Shown one piece after another: positions 44,833-55,251 of a DNA stretch of 64,000 nucleotides (positions within the stretch are counted from its first letter, which is position 1; every line of letters begins with the position of its first letter). Source of the stretch: Levyella massiliensis (GTDB taxonomy: Bacteria > Bacillota > Clostridia > Tissierellales > Peptoniphilaceae); the NCBI RefSeq assembly GCF_000308275.2, contig NZ_HG529490.1, forward strand, positions 272,609 to 336,608. Reading direction: 5' to 3'. The position numbers and the translations under genes were made by a program. The notes under the pieces are model-generated. The model worked only from the letters and a program-made list of their open reading frames with translations, was not told where the DNA came from and did not search any database.

Positions 44833-45573
44833 TCAGTGGATTTCCATGCCGCCGTTAATGCCGAGGATCTGTCCGGTTACGGCATCAGAAGCATCAGAAG
44901 CAAAATGCGCCACCCACCGAGCAATTTCCTCCGGCTGTAAGGCACGCCCGAGTGGAATTTCTTCCACGACACTTTGGCAGGTTTCTTCGCCCATGGCGCG
45001 CATCATGGCCGTGTCCACAACGCCCGGAGAGACAGCGTTGACCGTAATGCCCGAATAAATAAGCTCTTTAGCAGCGGCTTTCGTGAAGGCGTCCACCGCC
45101 CCCTTGGTTGCTGAGTAGAGCACTTCACAGGAAGCGCCCACCTGGCCCCACATGCTGGAAATATTGATGATGCGGCCCCATTTTTGGGAAATCATCGCCG
45201 GCAGCGCACGACGGACGCAGTAAAACATGCCGTTGACATTGGTGGCAAATACACGATTCCATTGGTCATCCTCGATTTCTTGTATCAGGCCGTAGACAGC
45301 AACGCCTGCGTTATTGACCAGAATATCAATGTTGCCAAAGCGTTGTTCCGCTTTGCAAAAGAGCGCGTTAACTTTATCCGATACCCCGATATCGGCGGAG
45401 AGGACCATGGCTTCTGCTCCTTTTGCACGGCACTTGGCAGCCGTTTTTTCGGCAGCTTCCTGATGGCGATGGCAATGCAATACAAGGCGATGCTCCGGTT
45501 CGGCAAGCTGCAGGGCACAAGCGCTCCCGATGCCGCCGGAAGCACCGGTGATGAGAATCGTATGTTGTGACAT
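44833..45573 (-). CDS. Short-chain dehydrogenase/reductase (FabG-like)
   Basis: This 246-residue protein has the cofactor motif TGASGGIG (residues 9-16), NNAGVA (about 87) and the catalytic Ser-Tyr-Lys set (ISSMWGQVGA...YSATK, about 137-158). The PG...T and NGG endings resemble 3-oxoacyl-ACP reductase or YmfI-type proteins. The substrate cannot be told from sequence. It stands alone on the minus strand, converging with addA. A GC-rich stem of about 8 bp (AGGAAGGC/GCCTTCCT, 44798-44828) lies between them. Confidence 0.88.
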   Translation of the reverse strand: MSQHTILITGASGGIGSACALQLAEPEHRLVLHCHRHQEAAEKTAAKCRAKGAEAMVLSADIGVSDKVNALFCKAEQRFGNIDILVNNAGVAVYGLIQEIEDDQWNRVFATNVNGMFYCVRRALPAMISQKWGRIINISSMWGQVGASCEVLYSATKGAVDAFTKAAAKELIYSGITVNAVSPGVVDTAMMRAMGEETCQSVVEEIPLGRALQPEEIARWVAHFASDASDAVTGQILGINGGMEIH

Positions 45574-45717
45574 TTTATACTCCTACTGTTTTTTCTGTTT
45601 CAGGGGTATGATACCATGAATGGAACGATCGCAAGAACGACATGCTTTTAAAAAGAAGCCGGGATTGCGATTATTGCCGTCAGCGCTAGCGCAAACAGGG
45701 CATTGAAGAGGAGAACT

Positions 45718-46569
45718 ATGAAGAAGGTACTCGGTCAACTTTTATATCTGGTGGCAAAAGGCTTGGATCTGCTTTTTTCAGGCTTGATTTTTTTGCTGGA
45801 AGAGGCAGTTCGCTTGGTGGAATCGGTTCGTAATATTTTCAGACCCCTGGTGGGATGTCTGGCGACAGCGATATTTTCCATGCCGCTTCTTTTCTTTTAT
45901 ATTCCGATTATTCGCCTGCCTGCCGGCGTCTGGCTCATTATCCTTATATTAGTTATCTTCCCCTTGCTCGGACGAGGCTTTGTATCCATGCTGGAATATG
46001 GCAAATATGTTTTCACCGAATATCTCTACGATCTTTCCGATGATTTACGCACCGGACGCAAACCCGGCCGCTCCTTCTCCAGTTACGGCCCCGCCTATCG
46101 CCGAAAGCTCTGGGAAAAAGAGGAGAAGAAGCGTCGTGAAGCCCAACAAAAAGAGAAAGAAAAATGGGATCGCATCTTTAATGAATACTTCCGCAATGGC
46201 GGATTTTATTACAACGAAAACAGCGGTTACAACCAAAACTCCGGCTATGGTGGCTTCGGCGGCTTCAACCAAAATACCGGCAATGGAGGCTTCGGGGGTT
46301 ACGGCGGCTATGGCAGCAATGCCGGTGGTTGGGCCGGGCAAAACCCAATGGATCAATTTAAGGAGACCTACGAGAAGAGCTGCAGCGTCCTCGGCGTTTC
46401 CACCAATGCCACGGAATACGAAGTCAAGCTCGCCTATCGCAAGCTGGCAAAGAAGTACCATCCCGACGTGAACCCGGATCCTTCAGCCACGAAGAAATTC
46501 CAAGATATCAATGCGGCTTATGAGTTCTTATCGCCGGAAAATATGCAACGCTATAAGAAGTACTCGTAA
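45718..46569 (+). CDS. Membrane-bound J-domain protein
   Basis: This 283-residue protein has N-terminal hydrophobic segments (about residues 10-30, 45-65 and 70-90) and a charged stretch [13 protein letters not shown] (about 136). A low-complexity Gly/Tyr/Asn region ([20 protein letters not shown]) follows, and a J domain at the C-terminus has [15 protein letters not shown] with the HPD tripeptide. It probably recruits DnaK at the membrane. A J domain at the C-terminus is unlike canonical DnaJ. GAGGAGA precedes ATG 45718. Similar proteins in Clostridia have no assigned role. Confidence 0.85.
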   Translation: MKKVLGQLLYLVAKGLDLLFSGLIFLLEEAVRLVESVRNIFRPLVGCLATAIFSMPLLFFYIPIIRLPAGVWLIILILVIFPLLGRGFVSMLEYGKYVFTEYLYDLSDDLRTGRKPGRSFSSYGPAYRRKLWEKEEKKRREAQQKEKEKWDRIFNEYFRNGGFYYNENSGYNQNSGYGGFGGFNQNTGNGGFGGYGGYGSNAGGWAGQNPMDQFKETYEKSCSVLGVSTNATEYEVKLAYRKLAKKYHPDVNPDPSATKKFQDINAAYEFLSPENMQRYKKYS

Positions 46570-46576
46570 GAAGAGG

Positions 46577-46600
46577 GCGGCCGTTTGGCCGCTCGTTTTT
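46577..46600 (+). terminator. Terminator of the J-protein gene
   Basis: GCGGCC-GTTT-GGCCGC is followed by TCGTTTTT. Confidence 0.8.
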
Positions 46601-46665
46601 ATGATGGGCAGACAATGATCCATCCATGAATTACGTTCATTCGAACAAGAAAACCTTGTCGATTC

Positions 46666-46688
46666 CTTTTCTTTATATAAGAAAAGGG
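46666..46688 (+). promoter_or_regulatory. Perfect inverted repeat upstream of the ATPase operon
   Basis: CCTTTTCTT-TATAT-AAGAAAAGG is a perfect 9-bp inverted repeat, 55 bases before the first ATPase gene. It contains or adjoins the likely -10 (TATATA), and TTGTCG at 46657 could be a -35 with a short spacer. It may be a repressor-binding site. Confidence 0.45.
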
Positions 46689-46743
46689 GTAGTATGAATT
46701 TGCTCGTTCATGAGCACGAAAGATCGTAAAGGAGGGAGGGGCA

Positions 46744-47064
46744 ATGAACGAAACCATTCAAGCCATCCTCGAAATAGACCGTTCGACAAAAAAACTAAAA
46801 GAAGATACCGAGCGTATTTTAGAAGAAGAAATGAATAATACGCGATCTGTTATGGCGGATCTTCAGAAGGAATCGAACCGTCAAATGCGAGATGAGGCGG
46901 AACAAAAGGTAGAAGCCATTGAACAAAAACGCAAAAAAGAAGAAAGCGACCTTGCGTCAACATCGCAGGATCAGATAGCGATTATCTGGCGCTTTTTTGA
47001 TGCGCATCGCGAGAAAATGGCAACCGAGTGGTTCCAAAGACTGCGTGATGACGATGGGATCTAG
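46744..47064 (+). CDS. V-type ATPase stalk subunit (G/H-like)
   Basis: This 106-residue, strongly charged and almost fully helical protein (coiled coil, about residues 10-80) is the first gene of the V-type ATPase operon. In this position clostridial operons carry the small peripheral-stalk subunit that pairs with subunit E. GGAGGGAGGGG precedes ATG. It overlaps the next gene by 17 bases. Sequence identity in such coiled coils is low, so the call rests mainly on context. Confidence 0.75.
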   Translation: MNETIQAILEIDRSTKKLKEDTERILEEEMNNTRSVMADLQKESNRQMRDEAEQKVEAIEQKRKKEESDLASTSQDQIAIIWRFFDAHREKMATEWFQRLRDDDGI

Positions 47065-48079
47065 TACGGCATTGGTAGCCAAGGTGCGCGGGCGATTCGG
47101 CAAATATTTGAACCCGATTCAACTGCACAACATGGTACAGGAAACGGATACGGCCGGTGTTCTGCGTTGTATTCGTGCGATTGTCGGTCCGGATGCCGGA
47201 CCTTTTGATGATGTCGTTTCATGTGAAAGGGAATTGGAATCTTGGAAACGTCGAAGGAATGCAGAACTGCTGCACTTCCTAGATACCAAGGAGCGCGACT
47301 TCATTCAAAGCTTCTTGGTGCAAGATGAATTGTTGGAATTGCAACGATTCTTGCGTGTTTTGCAGAGACAAAATCACGAAGAGCAGATGAGTTTTGTGTT
47401 GCACAGCATTTATGCAAACACGTTAAATCTGACGACGGATACTACGGTTGACGTGCCGGCGTATTTGGCAACATTACAAGATAAGGCGTATTATCGACTG
47501 CTGGAACCGATGGTGCTTAATGATACGAAGGCAAAGGATCTGAATTTCGATACCTTGTCGGTGAATAGTGCCCGTTGGTATTATCATCGTCTGCGGGAAG
47601 AAGCCAAATCCTTCAGTGGCAACAGAGCCAAAGTGCTTAACGATTTTCTCGGCGTGATGATTGATTTGCGTAATCTGACACGCATTTTTCACGTCAAGAA
47701 ATTTGTACCGCAGGAAGACGCCTTCTTGCAGCTGCAGATGATAGACGGCGGTAAATCCATTCATGGTAAGGAATTAGATACCTTGGTGGCACAGCCACTG
47801 GCGATGTTTTTAGAGCAAATGGAAAAAACGCCGTATCATGCCCTTTTTGAGGGTGGGGAAGTCGAATATTCCTTCTTGCCCATTGCTACGCAGCGCTATC
47901 TCTATCATTTTTGTCAGCGCATTTTCCGTACCACCGGCGATGGCTTGCTGGCGGCGCTTTGCTTCATTGTGATGTTGCAGGGACGCATGGCGGAGATTCG
48001 ACGTATATTGGAAGCCAAGAGTTTAGGATTGAAAGAGGAGCAGATGATACAGTACTTAATCGAATGGAGAACGGAATAG
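47048..48079 (+). CDS. atpC: V-type ATPase subunit C (d-type)
   Basis: This helical protein of about 343 residues has the AC39/subunit d fold, which caps the membrane ring and links it to the central rotor. ALVAKVRGRFGKYL near the N-terminus and RNLTRIFHVKKF (about residue 210) fit the family's three-part repeat. The start is ATG 47048 or ATG 47054, both within the end of the upstream gene; no good ribosome-binding site is seen, so translation is probably coupled. Confidence 0.85.
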   Translation: MTMGSSTALVAKVRGRFGKYLNPIQLHNMVQETDTAGVLRCIRAIVGPDAGPFDDVVSCERELESWKRRRNAELLHFLDTKERDFIQSFLVQDELLELQRFLRVLQRQNHEEQMSFVLHSIYANTLNLTTDTTVDVPAYLATLQDKAYYRLLEPMVLNDTKAKDLNFDTLSVNSARWYYHRLREEAKSFSGNRAKVLNDFLGVMIDLRNLTRIFHVKKFVPQEDAFLQLQMIDGGKSIHGKELDTLVAQPLAMFLEQMEKTPYHALFEGGEVEYSFLPIATQRYLYHFCQRIFRTTGDGLLAALCFIVMLQGRMAEIRRILEAKSLGLKEEQMIQYLIEWRTE

Positions 48080-48089
48080 GAGGCGTGCA

Positions 48090-50033
48090 TTGGCAGTTCA
48101 AAAAATGAAAATGATGCAGCTGGTTGCGCCCCTGGAGGATCTCGTTCCTGTGGTGATTGCGCTTTTTCGAACCGGTGGCATCCATCTGACGGATGCGGAA
48201 AAGATGATTGAAAATTATGCCTTCACCATACCGGTCACCGAAGAGAATATGGCAAAGACGGTGGATGTTTCGACGGTGCGTAATTTTGAGAAGGAAAATT
48301 TCACCGGCGAACGTCGCAGGTTAGCACTCAATTATCTACAGCGTAAGCCGCGTGAAATGGGCGATATCTTTGCCCAGAAAAGCCTGACCACCACGTTGAC
48401 ACCGGAACAGGAAGCAGTTCTTGCAGGTTTGACACAGCTGGATCAGCAAATCGAAGAAATTAAAAAGGCACAAAAAGACGCTAAGGTGAACTTAAACCTG
48501 CTGCGACTGCTGTCCGCAAATGACATTGAGTATGCGGATCTGGCGGGGTTGGAACAATTTTCCTTTGCCTTTGGTACATTATCGGAAATCGGTCGACGTG
48601 CGATTCGCAGCGCTTACGAGAAAATACCGGCAGCCATTTTGCACTTGGGACAAATCTCTAAAGAAGAGCTCTATCTGTTGGTCTATCCCAACAAGGTGGA
48701 AAATGAAATTCGTCGTCTGGAAGATCGCTTGAGCATGAAATGCCTGAGTCCGAAATTTCCGAAAGAAAAGAGCAATGAACAAAGCGCTCGTTTCATCGAA
48801 CAAAAGCTTGCCGAAGGAGAAGCGACGCTGGCGTCCTTGCAGAAGGAAAAGCAGACGCGCATCCATCGCCATGAAAAGGATCTGGAAGGCCTCTATTATG
48901 CGGCGTCCCTTGGCGATGCGGTTAATCAGGCGAAGCAGTATTTTGCTCGCGGCAAGGAATACTTCTATGTGACGGGCTGGGTGAGTGATGCGGATGAAGC
49001 GGCATTTCGCCAAACCATCTCCGGCTTTAAAGATACCTTTGTTCAGTTTATCGATGAAAAAAATGTGTCGGCAAAAGCGCCGACTCGTTTGCACAACAAT
49101 GCGCTGGTGCGCCCCTTTGAAGCCATGGTCAACATGTACGGCACGCCAAACTATAACGAATTGGATCCGACCGGTTTCTTTGCCATCACCTACGTGATCC
49201 TTTTCGGAGCGATGTTCGGTGATTTCGGACAAGGCGCCATCTTTGCATTGTTGGGGTTGCTTTTAAAGAAAATGCGTCATCCGAATCTGGGCGGCGTTAC
49301 CTTACGTATGGGACTTGCCAGTATGGCCTTCGGCTTGGCTTACGGCTCCGTCTTCGGCTTGGAAGATGTGATTCCGGCCTTGGTCATCCGCCCGTTTAAC
49401 AACATCAATACCGTTTTGATTGCGGCTATTGTCTTTGGGGTGGGCTTGTCAAGCGTTGCCTATATTTTGGGCATTGTGAATAAACTACGCATGCATGACG
49501 TCCAAGAAGCGCTTTTCGGAAAAGAAGGCCTCTGCGGTTTTGTACTGTATCTTTCCATCTTGTTATTGGTGGTCAATATGGCCGTGAAGCCCATTCTTCC
49601 CGCAGGTGTGCTGACGATCATTATTCTCTTGGCCTTGGCGGGGATTCTGTTCCAGCAACCGCTTACCAATTTGCTGATGAAGAAGAGACCGCTTTATAAA
49701 CAAACTGTTGGCGACTACTATGTAGAAACCGGATTCTCGCTCTTGGAAACGCTCATTTCCATCTTTTCCGGAGCCCTGTCCTTTATCCGTGTGGGCGCTT
49801 TTGCCATCAACCACGTAGGATTGTTCATGGCCTTTTCGACCATGGGAAGAATGATGGGCGGTGCCGGTAATATTGCGATGTTGATCATTGGTAATATCGT
49901 CATCATCGGATTGGAAGGCCTGATCGTCTTTATCCAGTCCCTGCGTTTGGAATATTACGAGCTGTTTGGAAAGTACTACGTCGGCGATGGTAAACCTTTT
50001 GTCGATGCGAAAAAAATGTTGAGTAACCATTAA
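48090..50033 (+). CDS. atpI: V-type ATPase subunit I (a-type membrane subunit)
   Basis: This 647-residue protein has a cytoplasmic N-terminal half with coiled coils (about residues 90-280) and a C-terminal half with seven or eight helices. The essential arginine for ion passage is in SLRLEYYELFGKYY near the C-terminus. AFAINHVGLFMAF and GAMFGDFGQG are family hallmarks. Translation starts at TTG 48090, six bases after GGAGG; the next ATG (48105) would lack a ribosome-binding site. Confidence 0.95.
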   Translation: MAVQKMKMMQLVAPLEDLVPVVIALFRTGGIHLTDAEKMIENYAFTIPVTEENMAKTVDVSTVRNFEKENFTGERRRLALNYLQRKPREMGDIFAQKSLTTTLTPEQEAVLAGLTQLDQQIEEIKKAQKDAKVNLNLLRLLSANDIEYADLAGLEQFSFAFGTLSEIGRRAIRSAYEKIPAAILHLGQISKEELYLLVYPNKVENEIRRLEDRLSMKCLSPKFPKEKSNEQSARFIEQKLAEGEATLASLQKEKQTRIHRHEKDLEGLYYAASLGDAVNQAKQYFARGKEYFYVTGWVSDADEAAFRQTISGFKDTFVQFIDEKNVSAKAPTRLHNNALVRPFEAMVNMYGTPNYNELDPTGFFAITYVILFGAMFGDFGQGAIFALLGLLLKKMRHPNLGGVTLRMGLASMAFGLAYGSVFGLEDVIPALVIRPFNNINTVLIAAIVFGVGLSSVAYILGIVNKLRMHDVQEALFGKEGLCGFVLYLSILLLVVNMAVKPILPAGVLTIIILLALAGILFQQPLTNLLMKKRPLYKQTVGDYYVETGFSLLETLISIFSGALSFIRVGAFAINHVGLFMAFSTMGRMMGGAGNIAMLIIGNIVIIGLEGLIVFIQSLRLEYYELFGKYYVGDGKPFVDAKKMLSNH

Positions 50034-50045
50034 AGGAGAATTGCT

Positions 50046-50471
50046 GTGGATATCATTTTAACGTTGTCTACGATCATTGTTGTCTTGACTATTTCTTCCG
50101 GTCTGTATCTGCTGTACAAAAATACGGACTCTTCGAAGACAAAACTGAAGAAGGCGCTGCGTTTGAACCTGACTTGTTTTGTTCCGTGCCTGCTCATGGC
50201 GATTGTCATGTTCATGCCGTCCACGTCGTTTGCAAGCGGCGCATCGGGTAGTGCCGGAAACGGCTTGGCATACTTGGGCGCCGCCCTTTCCACCGGTATG
50301 GCGACCATCGGTACCGGTATTGCAGTAGGCGCCTGCGGTTCTGCTGCTTTGGGCGCTGTTTCGGAAGACCAGTCCATCTTGGGTAAAACCTTGATCTTTG
50401 TCGGCTTGGCCGAAGGTATTGCGATTTACGGTTTGATCATCTCCATCATGATCCTCGGCCAGATTGGCTAA
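50046..50471 (+). CDS. atpK: V-type ATPase subunit K (rotor c-ring)
   Basis: This 141-residue protein has four hydrophobic segments: an N-terminal pair (about 3-22 and 42-62) without the rotor signature, then a c-ring hairpin. Its second helix carries the ion-binding glutamate in VGLAEGIAIYG. The first hairpin helix reads ATIGTGIAVGACG, without the glutamine found at the Na+ site of Na+-type c subunits, which suggests protons; that is an inference. The start is GTG 50046 after AAGGAG. A long N-terminus of this kind is usual in Clostridia. Confidence 0.93.
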   Translation: MDIILTLSTIIVVLTISSGLYLLYKNTDSSKTKLKKALRLNLTCFVPCLLMAIVMFMPSTSFASGASGSAGNGLAYLGAALSTGMATIGTGIAVGACGSAALGAVSEDQSILGKTLIFVGLAEGIAIYGLIISIMILGQIG

Positions 50472-50480
50472 GAGGCAGTC

Positions 50481-50732
50481 ATGCACATGAAGCTCATCAC
50501 CGACAACAAAGAGCTGGCGCTGGGTTCTCGTCTCAGTGGCATCCAAACGCGGGAGATTACGGATCTATCAACGATCGCTTCCGAATGGGAGATGGCCATT
50601 GATGATGCAGACTGTGGCGTGCTCTATTTGTCTAAGCATGTGGCGGAAGCCTTAAAGGAAGAAATTACCGCTTTTCGAGCCAAGCATCATCGTCCGCTCG
50701 TGGTAGTTTTGCCCGAACAGGAGGAGAATTGA
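50481..50732 (+). CDS. atpF: V-type ATPase subunit F
   Basis: This 83-residue protein of the central stalk follows subunit K. LGSRLSGIQTREI near the N-terminus and CGVLYLSKHVAEAL match the Rossmann-like fold of subunit F. It is shorter than the usual 100 residues; the C-terminal helix ends early at QEEN. Confidence 0.85.
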   Translation: MHMKLITDNKELALGSRLSGIQTREITDLSTIASEWEMAIDDADCGVLYLSKHVAEALKEEITAFRAKHHRPLVVVLPEQEEN

Positions 50733-50734
50733 TC

Positions 50735-51382
50735 ATGGTTGAGTTACAAAACAAAATTGTTCTGTTTCGCAATATGATCTGGTCGGAGGAAAAGCGTCGC
50801 TCGGAACAGATGCTCTATGATTCGACGAAACAGAATACAAAATTGATAGAAGATCGCAAAGCGCGTTTAAAGCACGATGCCGATACGTATGTCAAACAAC
50901 ATACGGACCGTGCGGAGCGTGCCGCGCACGAGAGAGTGGTTGTGCATAAACAGGAAAACCAGCGTATTTTCTTGGAAACGCAGCGTAAATGCCTGGACGC
51001 CTTAAATGCCTCCATTCGTCAGAAGTTCACGGATTTCGTACAAACGGATGACTATAAAGAATGGATGAAAAAGCACTTATTGCGTGCACTGAAGGAGTTA
51101 GATGTCGCGCAGGTTCACGTTCTTGCGCGTGATATGGACTTGGCGCATTCGATTTGCGGAGACGATATGCCCATCGAGAGCATGCCGGACACGGAAATCG
51201 GCGGCTTTGTGCTGGTGGATCGCCAGCAGGCCAAGCGTACACGTCATACCTTTCAGTATCTGATTCAAGCCAATGAATATGAAATCGGACGAGGCCTTAA
51301 TGAATGGCTGATGAATGGCGTGGTTCAGGAAGCGGCGGCGGCAGATCAGTCTTCCGTAGCGAAAGGAGGACAGCATGAATAA
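50735..51382 (+). CDS. atpE: V-type ATPase subunit E (peripheral stalk)
   Basis: This 215-residue protein has a long N-terminal coiled coil (about residues 20-95) and a globular C-terminal part, as in subunit E of A/V-type enzymes. ATG 50735 is preferred to TTG 50729 because GGAGGAGAA is then correctly spaced. It overlaps atpA by eight bases. It pairs with the small helical first-gene product. Confidence 0.82.
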   Translation: MVELQNKIVLFRNMIWSEEKRRSEQMLYDSTKQNTKLIEDRKARLKHDADTYVKQHTDRAERAAHERVVVHKQENQRIFLETQRKCLDALNASIRQKFTDFVQTDDYKEWMKKHLLRALKELDVAQVHVLARDMDLAHSICGDDMPIESMPDTEIGGFVLVDRQQAKRTRHTFQYLIQANEYEIGRGLNEWLMNGVVQEAAAADQSSVAKGGQHE

Positions 51383-53162
51383 CGCCCGAAAAGGAACCAT
51401 TCGTGCCATTAATGGCCCGGTTATCCGTGGCGTTCATATGACCGGCTTCGGCATTCATGAGATGGTGGAAGTCGGCGAAGATCGTCGATTGGGCGAAATT
51501 ATTTCGCTGGATGTGGATCATGCCGTGATTCAGGTCTATGAACAAACCGAAGGTTTAAAGGTGGGGGAGTCCATCTATAGCACCGGCGAACCGCTTTCGG
51601 TTGTGCTTGGCCCTGGCCTTTTGATGAATATGTATGACGGTATTGAAAGACCGTTGGAACGCATCCATGATGCACATGGCGATTTCATGGCGACCGGTGT
51701 AAAGATGCCGGCGCTGGATGCGGAAAAGAAATGGGATGTCACCATGCACATCCATGTCGGCGATACGGTAGCACCCGGCGTCATCTTTGCCACCTGTAAA
51801 GAAACGGTGTTAATTGAACATCGCTCCATGGTCCCCGCCGGGGTAGCGGGCAAGGTTACGGAAGTCGTCGAGAACGGCGCCTATACGGTGGAGGACGTGT
51901 TAGCCAAGGTCGAAACCGAAGATGGCAATACGGTGGAATTGAAGTTAGCCCAGCGCTGGCCGGTTCGCCGCCCGCGCACGGTGAGCCGTCGCTTGGCAAC
52001 GAACGATTTGCTTGTCACCGGGCAGCGCGTGTTGGATGTGTTCTTTCCTATCGCGAAAGGCGGTACGGTAGCTATTCCGGGCGGCTTTGGCACGGGAAAA
52101 ACGATGCTCCAGCATCAGATAGCAAAGTTCTGCGATGCGGATGTGATTGTCTACATTGGCTGCGGCGAACGCGGCAATGAAATGACGGACGTTCTGGATT
52201 CCTTCCCGCAACTGGTGGATCCGAACACTGGTGAAAATTTGATGAATCGTACGATTCTGATTGCCAACACCTCGAATATGCCGGTGGCAGCGCGTGAAGC
52301 GTCCATCTATACCGGCATCACGATGGCGGAATACTATCGCGACATGGGATATGATGTGGCGTTGATGGCGGACTCTACTTCCCGTTGGGCCGAGGCGTTG
52401 CGTGAAATCTCCGGCCGTCTCGAGGAGATGCCGGCAGAGGAAGGCTATCCGGCCTACCTGTCCTCACGAATTGCGCAGTTCTACGAACGGGCGGGTCGCG
52501 TGGAAAATTTGAATCATTCTATCGGTTCAGTTACGCTCATCGGCGCTGTATCGCCGGCGGGTGGTGATTTCTCCGAGCCGGTCACCGAAGCAACGAAGCG
52601 TTATGTGAAAGTATTCTTAGGATTGGATAAGGAGTTGGCTTATTCCCGTCACTATCCGGCCATCAACTGGATGGACAGCTATTCCGGCTACCTTGATCTT
52701 TTGGCCAATGACTACATTGATCGTACGGACGTGGATGTGATGGCACTGCGTCGCAAGATGATGGAGATTTTGCTGGAAGAAAGTAAATTGAACGACATCG
52801 TCTCCTTGGTCGGTGCGGATGTCTTGCCGGAAGAACAACGCTTAGTCTTGGATATTGCTCGCATCTTGCGCGTGGGCTATCTGCAACAGAACTCCTTCCA
52901 TGAGATTGATACGTATGTACCGCTGCAGAAACAGGTGCGTATGTTGCAGGTCATTGATACCCTCTATGAAAACGGCAAAGACCTGTTGGCGCTGCATGCA
53001 CCTCTTAGTGTGGTTCACGATGATGAGCTGTTCCAACAGGTGACGATGATGAAATACAATGTGCCCAATGACGACTTGTCCGCCATCGATGCGCTGGAAG
53101 AGTCCATCGTATCGCATTACGATGCGCTCAAGTTGCAGTATCAGGGGGAGGATGCATCATGA
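51375..53162 (+). CDS. atpA: V-type ATPase catalytic subunit A
   Basis: This 595-residue subunit has Walker [14 protein letters not shown] (about residue 234) and the conserved arginine-containing [30 protein letters not shown] segment (about 335-365). It also has the extra non-homologous region (about 110-200) typical of V/A-type A subunits. It hydrolyses or makes ATP. Start and stop overlap neighbours atpE and atpB. Confidence 0.98.
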   Translation: MNNARKGTIRAINGPVIRGVHMTGFGIHEMVEVGEDRRLGEIISLDVDHAVIQVYEQTEGLKVGESIYSTGEPLSVVLGPGLLMNMYDGIERPLERIHDAHGDFMATGVKMPALDAEKKWDVTMHIHVGDTVAPGVIFATCKETVLIEHRSMVPAGVAGKVTEVVENGAYTVEDVLAKVETEDGNTVELKLAQRWPVRRPRTVSRRLATNDLLVTGQRVLDVFFPIAKGGTVAIPGGFGTGKTMLQHQIAKFCDADVIVYIGCGERGNEMTDVLDSFPQLVDPNTGENLMNRTILIANTSNMPVAAREASIYTGITMAEYYRDMGYDVALMADSTSRWAEALREISGRLEEMPAEEGYPAYLSSRIAQFYERAGRVENLNHSIGSVTLIGAVSPAGGDFSEPVTEATKRYVKVFLGLDKELAYSRHYPAINWMDSYSGYLDLLANDYIDRTDVDVMALRRKMMEILLEESKLNDIVSLVGADVLPEEQRLVLDIARILRVGYLQQNSFHEIDTYVPLQKQVRMLQVIDTLYENGKDLLALHAPLSVVHDDELFQQVTMMKYNVPNDDLSAIDALEESIVSHYDALKLQYQGEDAS

Positions 53163-54526
53163 AGATTGAATATATCAAACTGAAGCACCTCGAAAGTGCG
53201 ATTGTTACCGTGGATAAAGTGCGTGACGTCGGCTATGGTGAAATCGTGACGATTACCTCGGAGGGTAAAACTTATACCGGCGAAGTCATGGCCATTGAAG
53301 ACGATTTAGCCATGGTCCAGGTTTTCGGCGATACAACGGGCATGACGGTGGATAACGCTGTCGTGACCTTTGAAGGGCGCCCGCTTTCCTTGCCGCTCAA
53401 TGCCTCGATTTTGGGACGTGTATTTGACGGCCTGGGTAATCCCATCGATGGTGGTGGCGCGGTATTTTCGGACAAGCGCTATAACATCAACGGTTCAGCA
53501 ATGAACCCGGTGGCGCGTGAATATCCGAAGAACTTTATTCAGACCGGTATCTCTGCCATTGATGGCCTGATGACGATTATCCGCGGCCAGAAATTGCCGA
53601 TTTTCTCCGGCTCCGGCTTGGATCATGACCGCATTGCAGCGCAAATTATTCGTCAGTCGCAGATTCGCAATACCGATGACGACTTTTGCTTTGTCTTTGG
53701 CGCCATCGGCGTGCAGAAGGATGAGGCGGATTTCTTTGAAGAAACCTTCCGTGCGGCCGGCGTGCAGGACAAGGTAGCCAGTTATATCAACTTGGCTGAT
53801 GATCCGGTAATGGAGCGTTTAATCACCCCGAAATGCGCTTTGACGGCCGCCGAATATCTGGCGTTTGAAGAACATAAGCACGTCTTGGTTTTGTTGACGG
53901 ATATCACCTCTTACGCTGAAGCTTTGCGCGAGATTTCGAACTTGCGTGAAGAGGTACCGAGTCGTAAAGGCTTCCCGGGCTATCTTTATTCCGATTTGGC
54001 CGCCATGTATGAACGCGCCGGCATTTTGCGTTCGGGCGAAGGCTCCATCACGCTGATTCCGATCCTTTCCATGCCAAACGACGATATTACCCACCCGATT
54101 CCGGACCTTACGGGCTACATTACAGAAGGGCAGATCGTGCTGTCGCGTGAATTATCACGCCGCGGCATCTATCCTGCCATCGATATTCTGCCGAGCCTTT
54201 CGCGTTTGATGAAGGATGGTATCGGGGAAGGTTTCACTCGCGAAGATCATGCCGATGTCATGCGTCAAATCTACGCTTCTTATGCCAAAGCCCAGGAAGT
54301 ACGCAATCTGGCCCAGATTATCGGCGAAGATGATTTGAGTGACGACGATCGCAAGATTCTCTCCTTTGGCGATGCCTTTGAAGAGCAATTCCTGCGACAG
54401 GACTTTACGGAGAATCGCTCCATTGAGCAAACGCTGGATCTCGGCTGGTCCCTGTTCAAACTCCTCCCTGAGAGCGAGCTTTCGCAGATCAGCCCGGAGA
54501 TGAAAGAAAAGTATTTAAAGCGGTGA
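53159..54526 (+). CDS. atpB: V-type ATPase subunit B
   Basis: This 455-residue non-catalytic partner of subunit A has the [14 protein letters not shown] region (about residue 155), where the P-loop is replaced, and [20 protein letters not shown] with [14 protein letters not shown] (about 335). ATG 53159 overlaps the atpA stop (ATGA). Confidence 0.98.
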   Translation: MKIEYIKLKHLESAIVTVDKVRDVGYGEIVTITSEGKTYTGEVMAIEDDLAMVQVFGDTTGMTVDNAVVTFEGRPLSLPLNASILGRVFDGLGNPIDGGGAVFSDKRYNINGSAMNPVAREYPKNFIQTGISAIDGLMTIIRGQKLPIFSGSGLDHDRIAAQIIRQSQIRNTDDDFCFVFGAIGVQKDEADFFEETFRAAGVQDKVASYINLADDPVMERLITPKCALTAAEYLAFEEHKHVLVLLTDITSYAEALREISNLREEVPSRKGFPGYLYSDLAAMYERAGILRSGEGSITLIPILSMPNDDITHPIPDLTGYITEGQIVLSRELSRRGIYPAIDILPSLSRLMKDGIGEGFTREDHADVMRQIYASYAKAQEVRNLAQIIGEDDLSDDDRKILSFGDAFEEQFLRQDFTENRSIEQTLDLGWSLFKLLPESELSQISPEMKEKYLKR

Positions 54527-54529
54527 GTC

Positions 54530-55162
54530 ATGGCATTCTTTAAGATTACTCCGACCAAAGCCAATTTAATGAAAGTAAAATCCATGCTCGCCCTGATGGA
54601 GTCCAGCTACACTCTTTTGGATAAGAAGCGCGTCGTGCTCTTGCGTGCGGCAAACGCAGAATTGAAGAAAAAGAAAGAGCTGGAGGCGGATCTTGCTTCC
54701 GTCAGCGATGCGTTTCGTGAGAAATTAAAGCATGCTACGGTTGCCATGGGGCACTATCACTTGGAGTCCATCGCCGCGGGAATGCCTGTCGACGAATCCG
54801 TAACCCTCCAGAATCGCTCGTACATGGGCGTGGAAGTGGCACGTCTGCAACACGGCGAAACCACAAAGGATGAAACAGACTTTGATACCGTGCATATTAC
54901 GTTAGACTTTGCCACCCAAGCAATGCAGGATTTTAAGAACATCCTCTTGGAGCTCGCGTCGGTGACCGATGCCGCCGATCGCTTGCAGCGAGAGATGCTA
55001 AAGACGCAGAAGCGTGCCAATGCCCTCGAAAAAGTGCAGATCCCGAAGTACAAGAAATTCCGGGATTTCATTGCTCAATCCCTTGAAGAGAAAGAGCGCG
55101 AGGAATTTTTCCGCTTAAAATTGCTGAAAAAGAAGAAGACGCGCAAAAAGGGCAAGGCGTAG
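54530..55162 (+). CDS. atpD: V-type ATPase subunit D (central rotor)
   Basis: This 210-residue protein has two long helices joined by a central part. It begins with KITPTKANLMKVKSMLALMESSYTLLDKKRVVLL, which is diagnostic of subunit D. Its C-terminal helix carries RANALEKVQIPKYKKFRDFI and ends in a basic KKKKTRKKGK tail. It turns inside the A3B3 ring. It is the last gene of the operon and a strong terminator follows. Confidence 0.96.
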   Translation: MAFFKITPTKANLMKVKSMLALMESSYTLLDKKRVVLLRAANAELKKKKELEADLASVSDAFREKLKHATVAMGHYHLESIAAGMPVDESVTLQNRSYMGVEVARLQHGETTKDETDFDTVHITLDFATQAMQDFKNILLELASVTDAADRLQREMLKTQKRANALEKVQIPKYKKFRDFIAQSLEEKEREEFFRLKLLKKKKTRKKGKA

Positions 55163-55181
55163 AAGAGAGATACTAAGTGAA

Positions 55182-55222
55182 GAAGCGGAGGGCGGCCTTT
55201 GGGCCGCCCTCCGCTTCTTTCT
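55182..55222 (+). terminator. Terminator of the V-type ATPase operon
   Basis: A very strong stem of about 16 bp (GAAGCGGAGGGCGGCC with its complement, loop TTT) is followed by TTTCTTT. It isolates the repeat array that follows from ATPase transcription. Confidence 0.95.
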
Positions 55223-55251
55223 TTGCCGTATGGTGAAACGCCTGATGGCGA

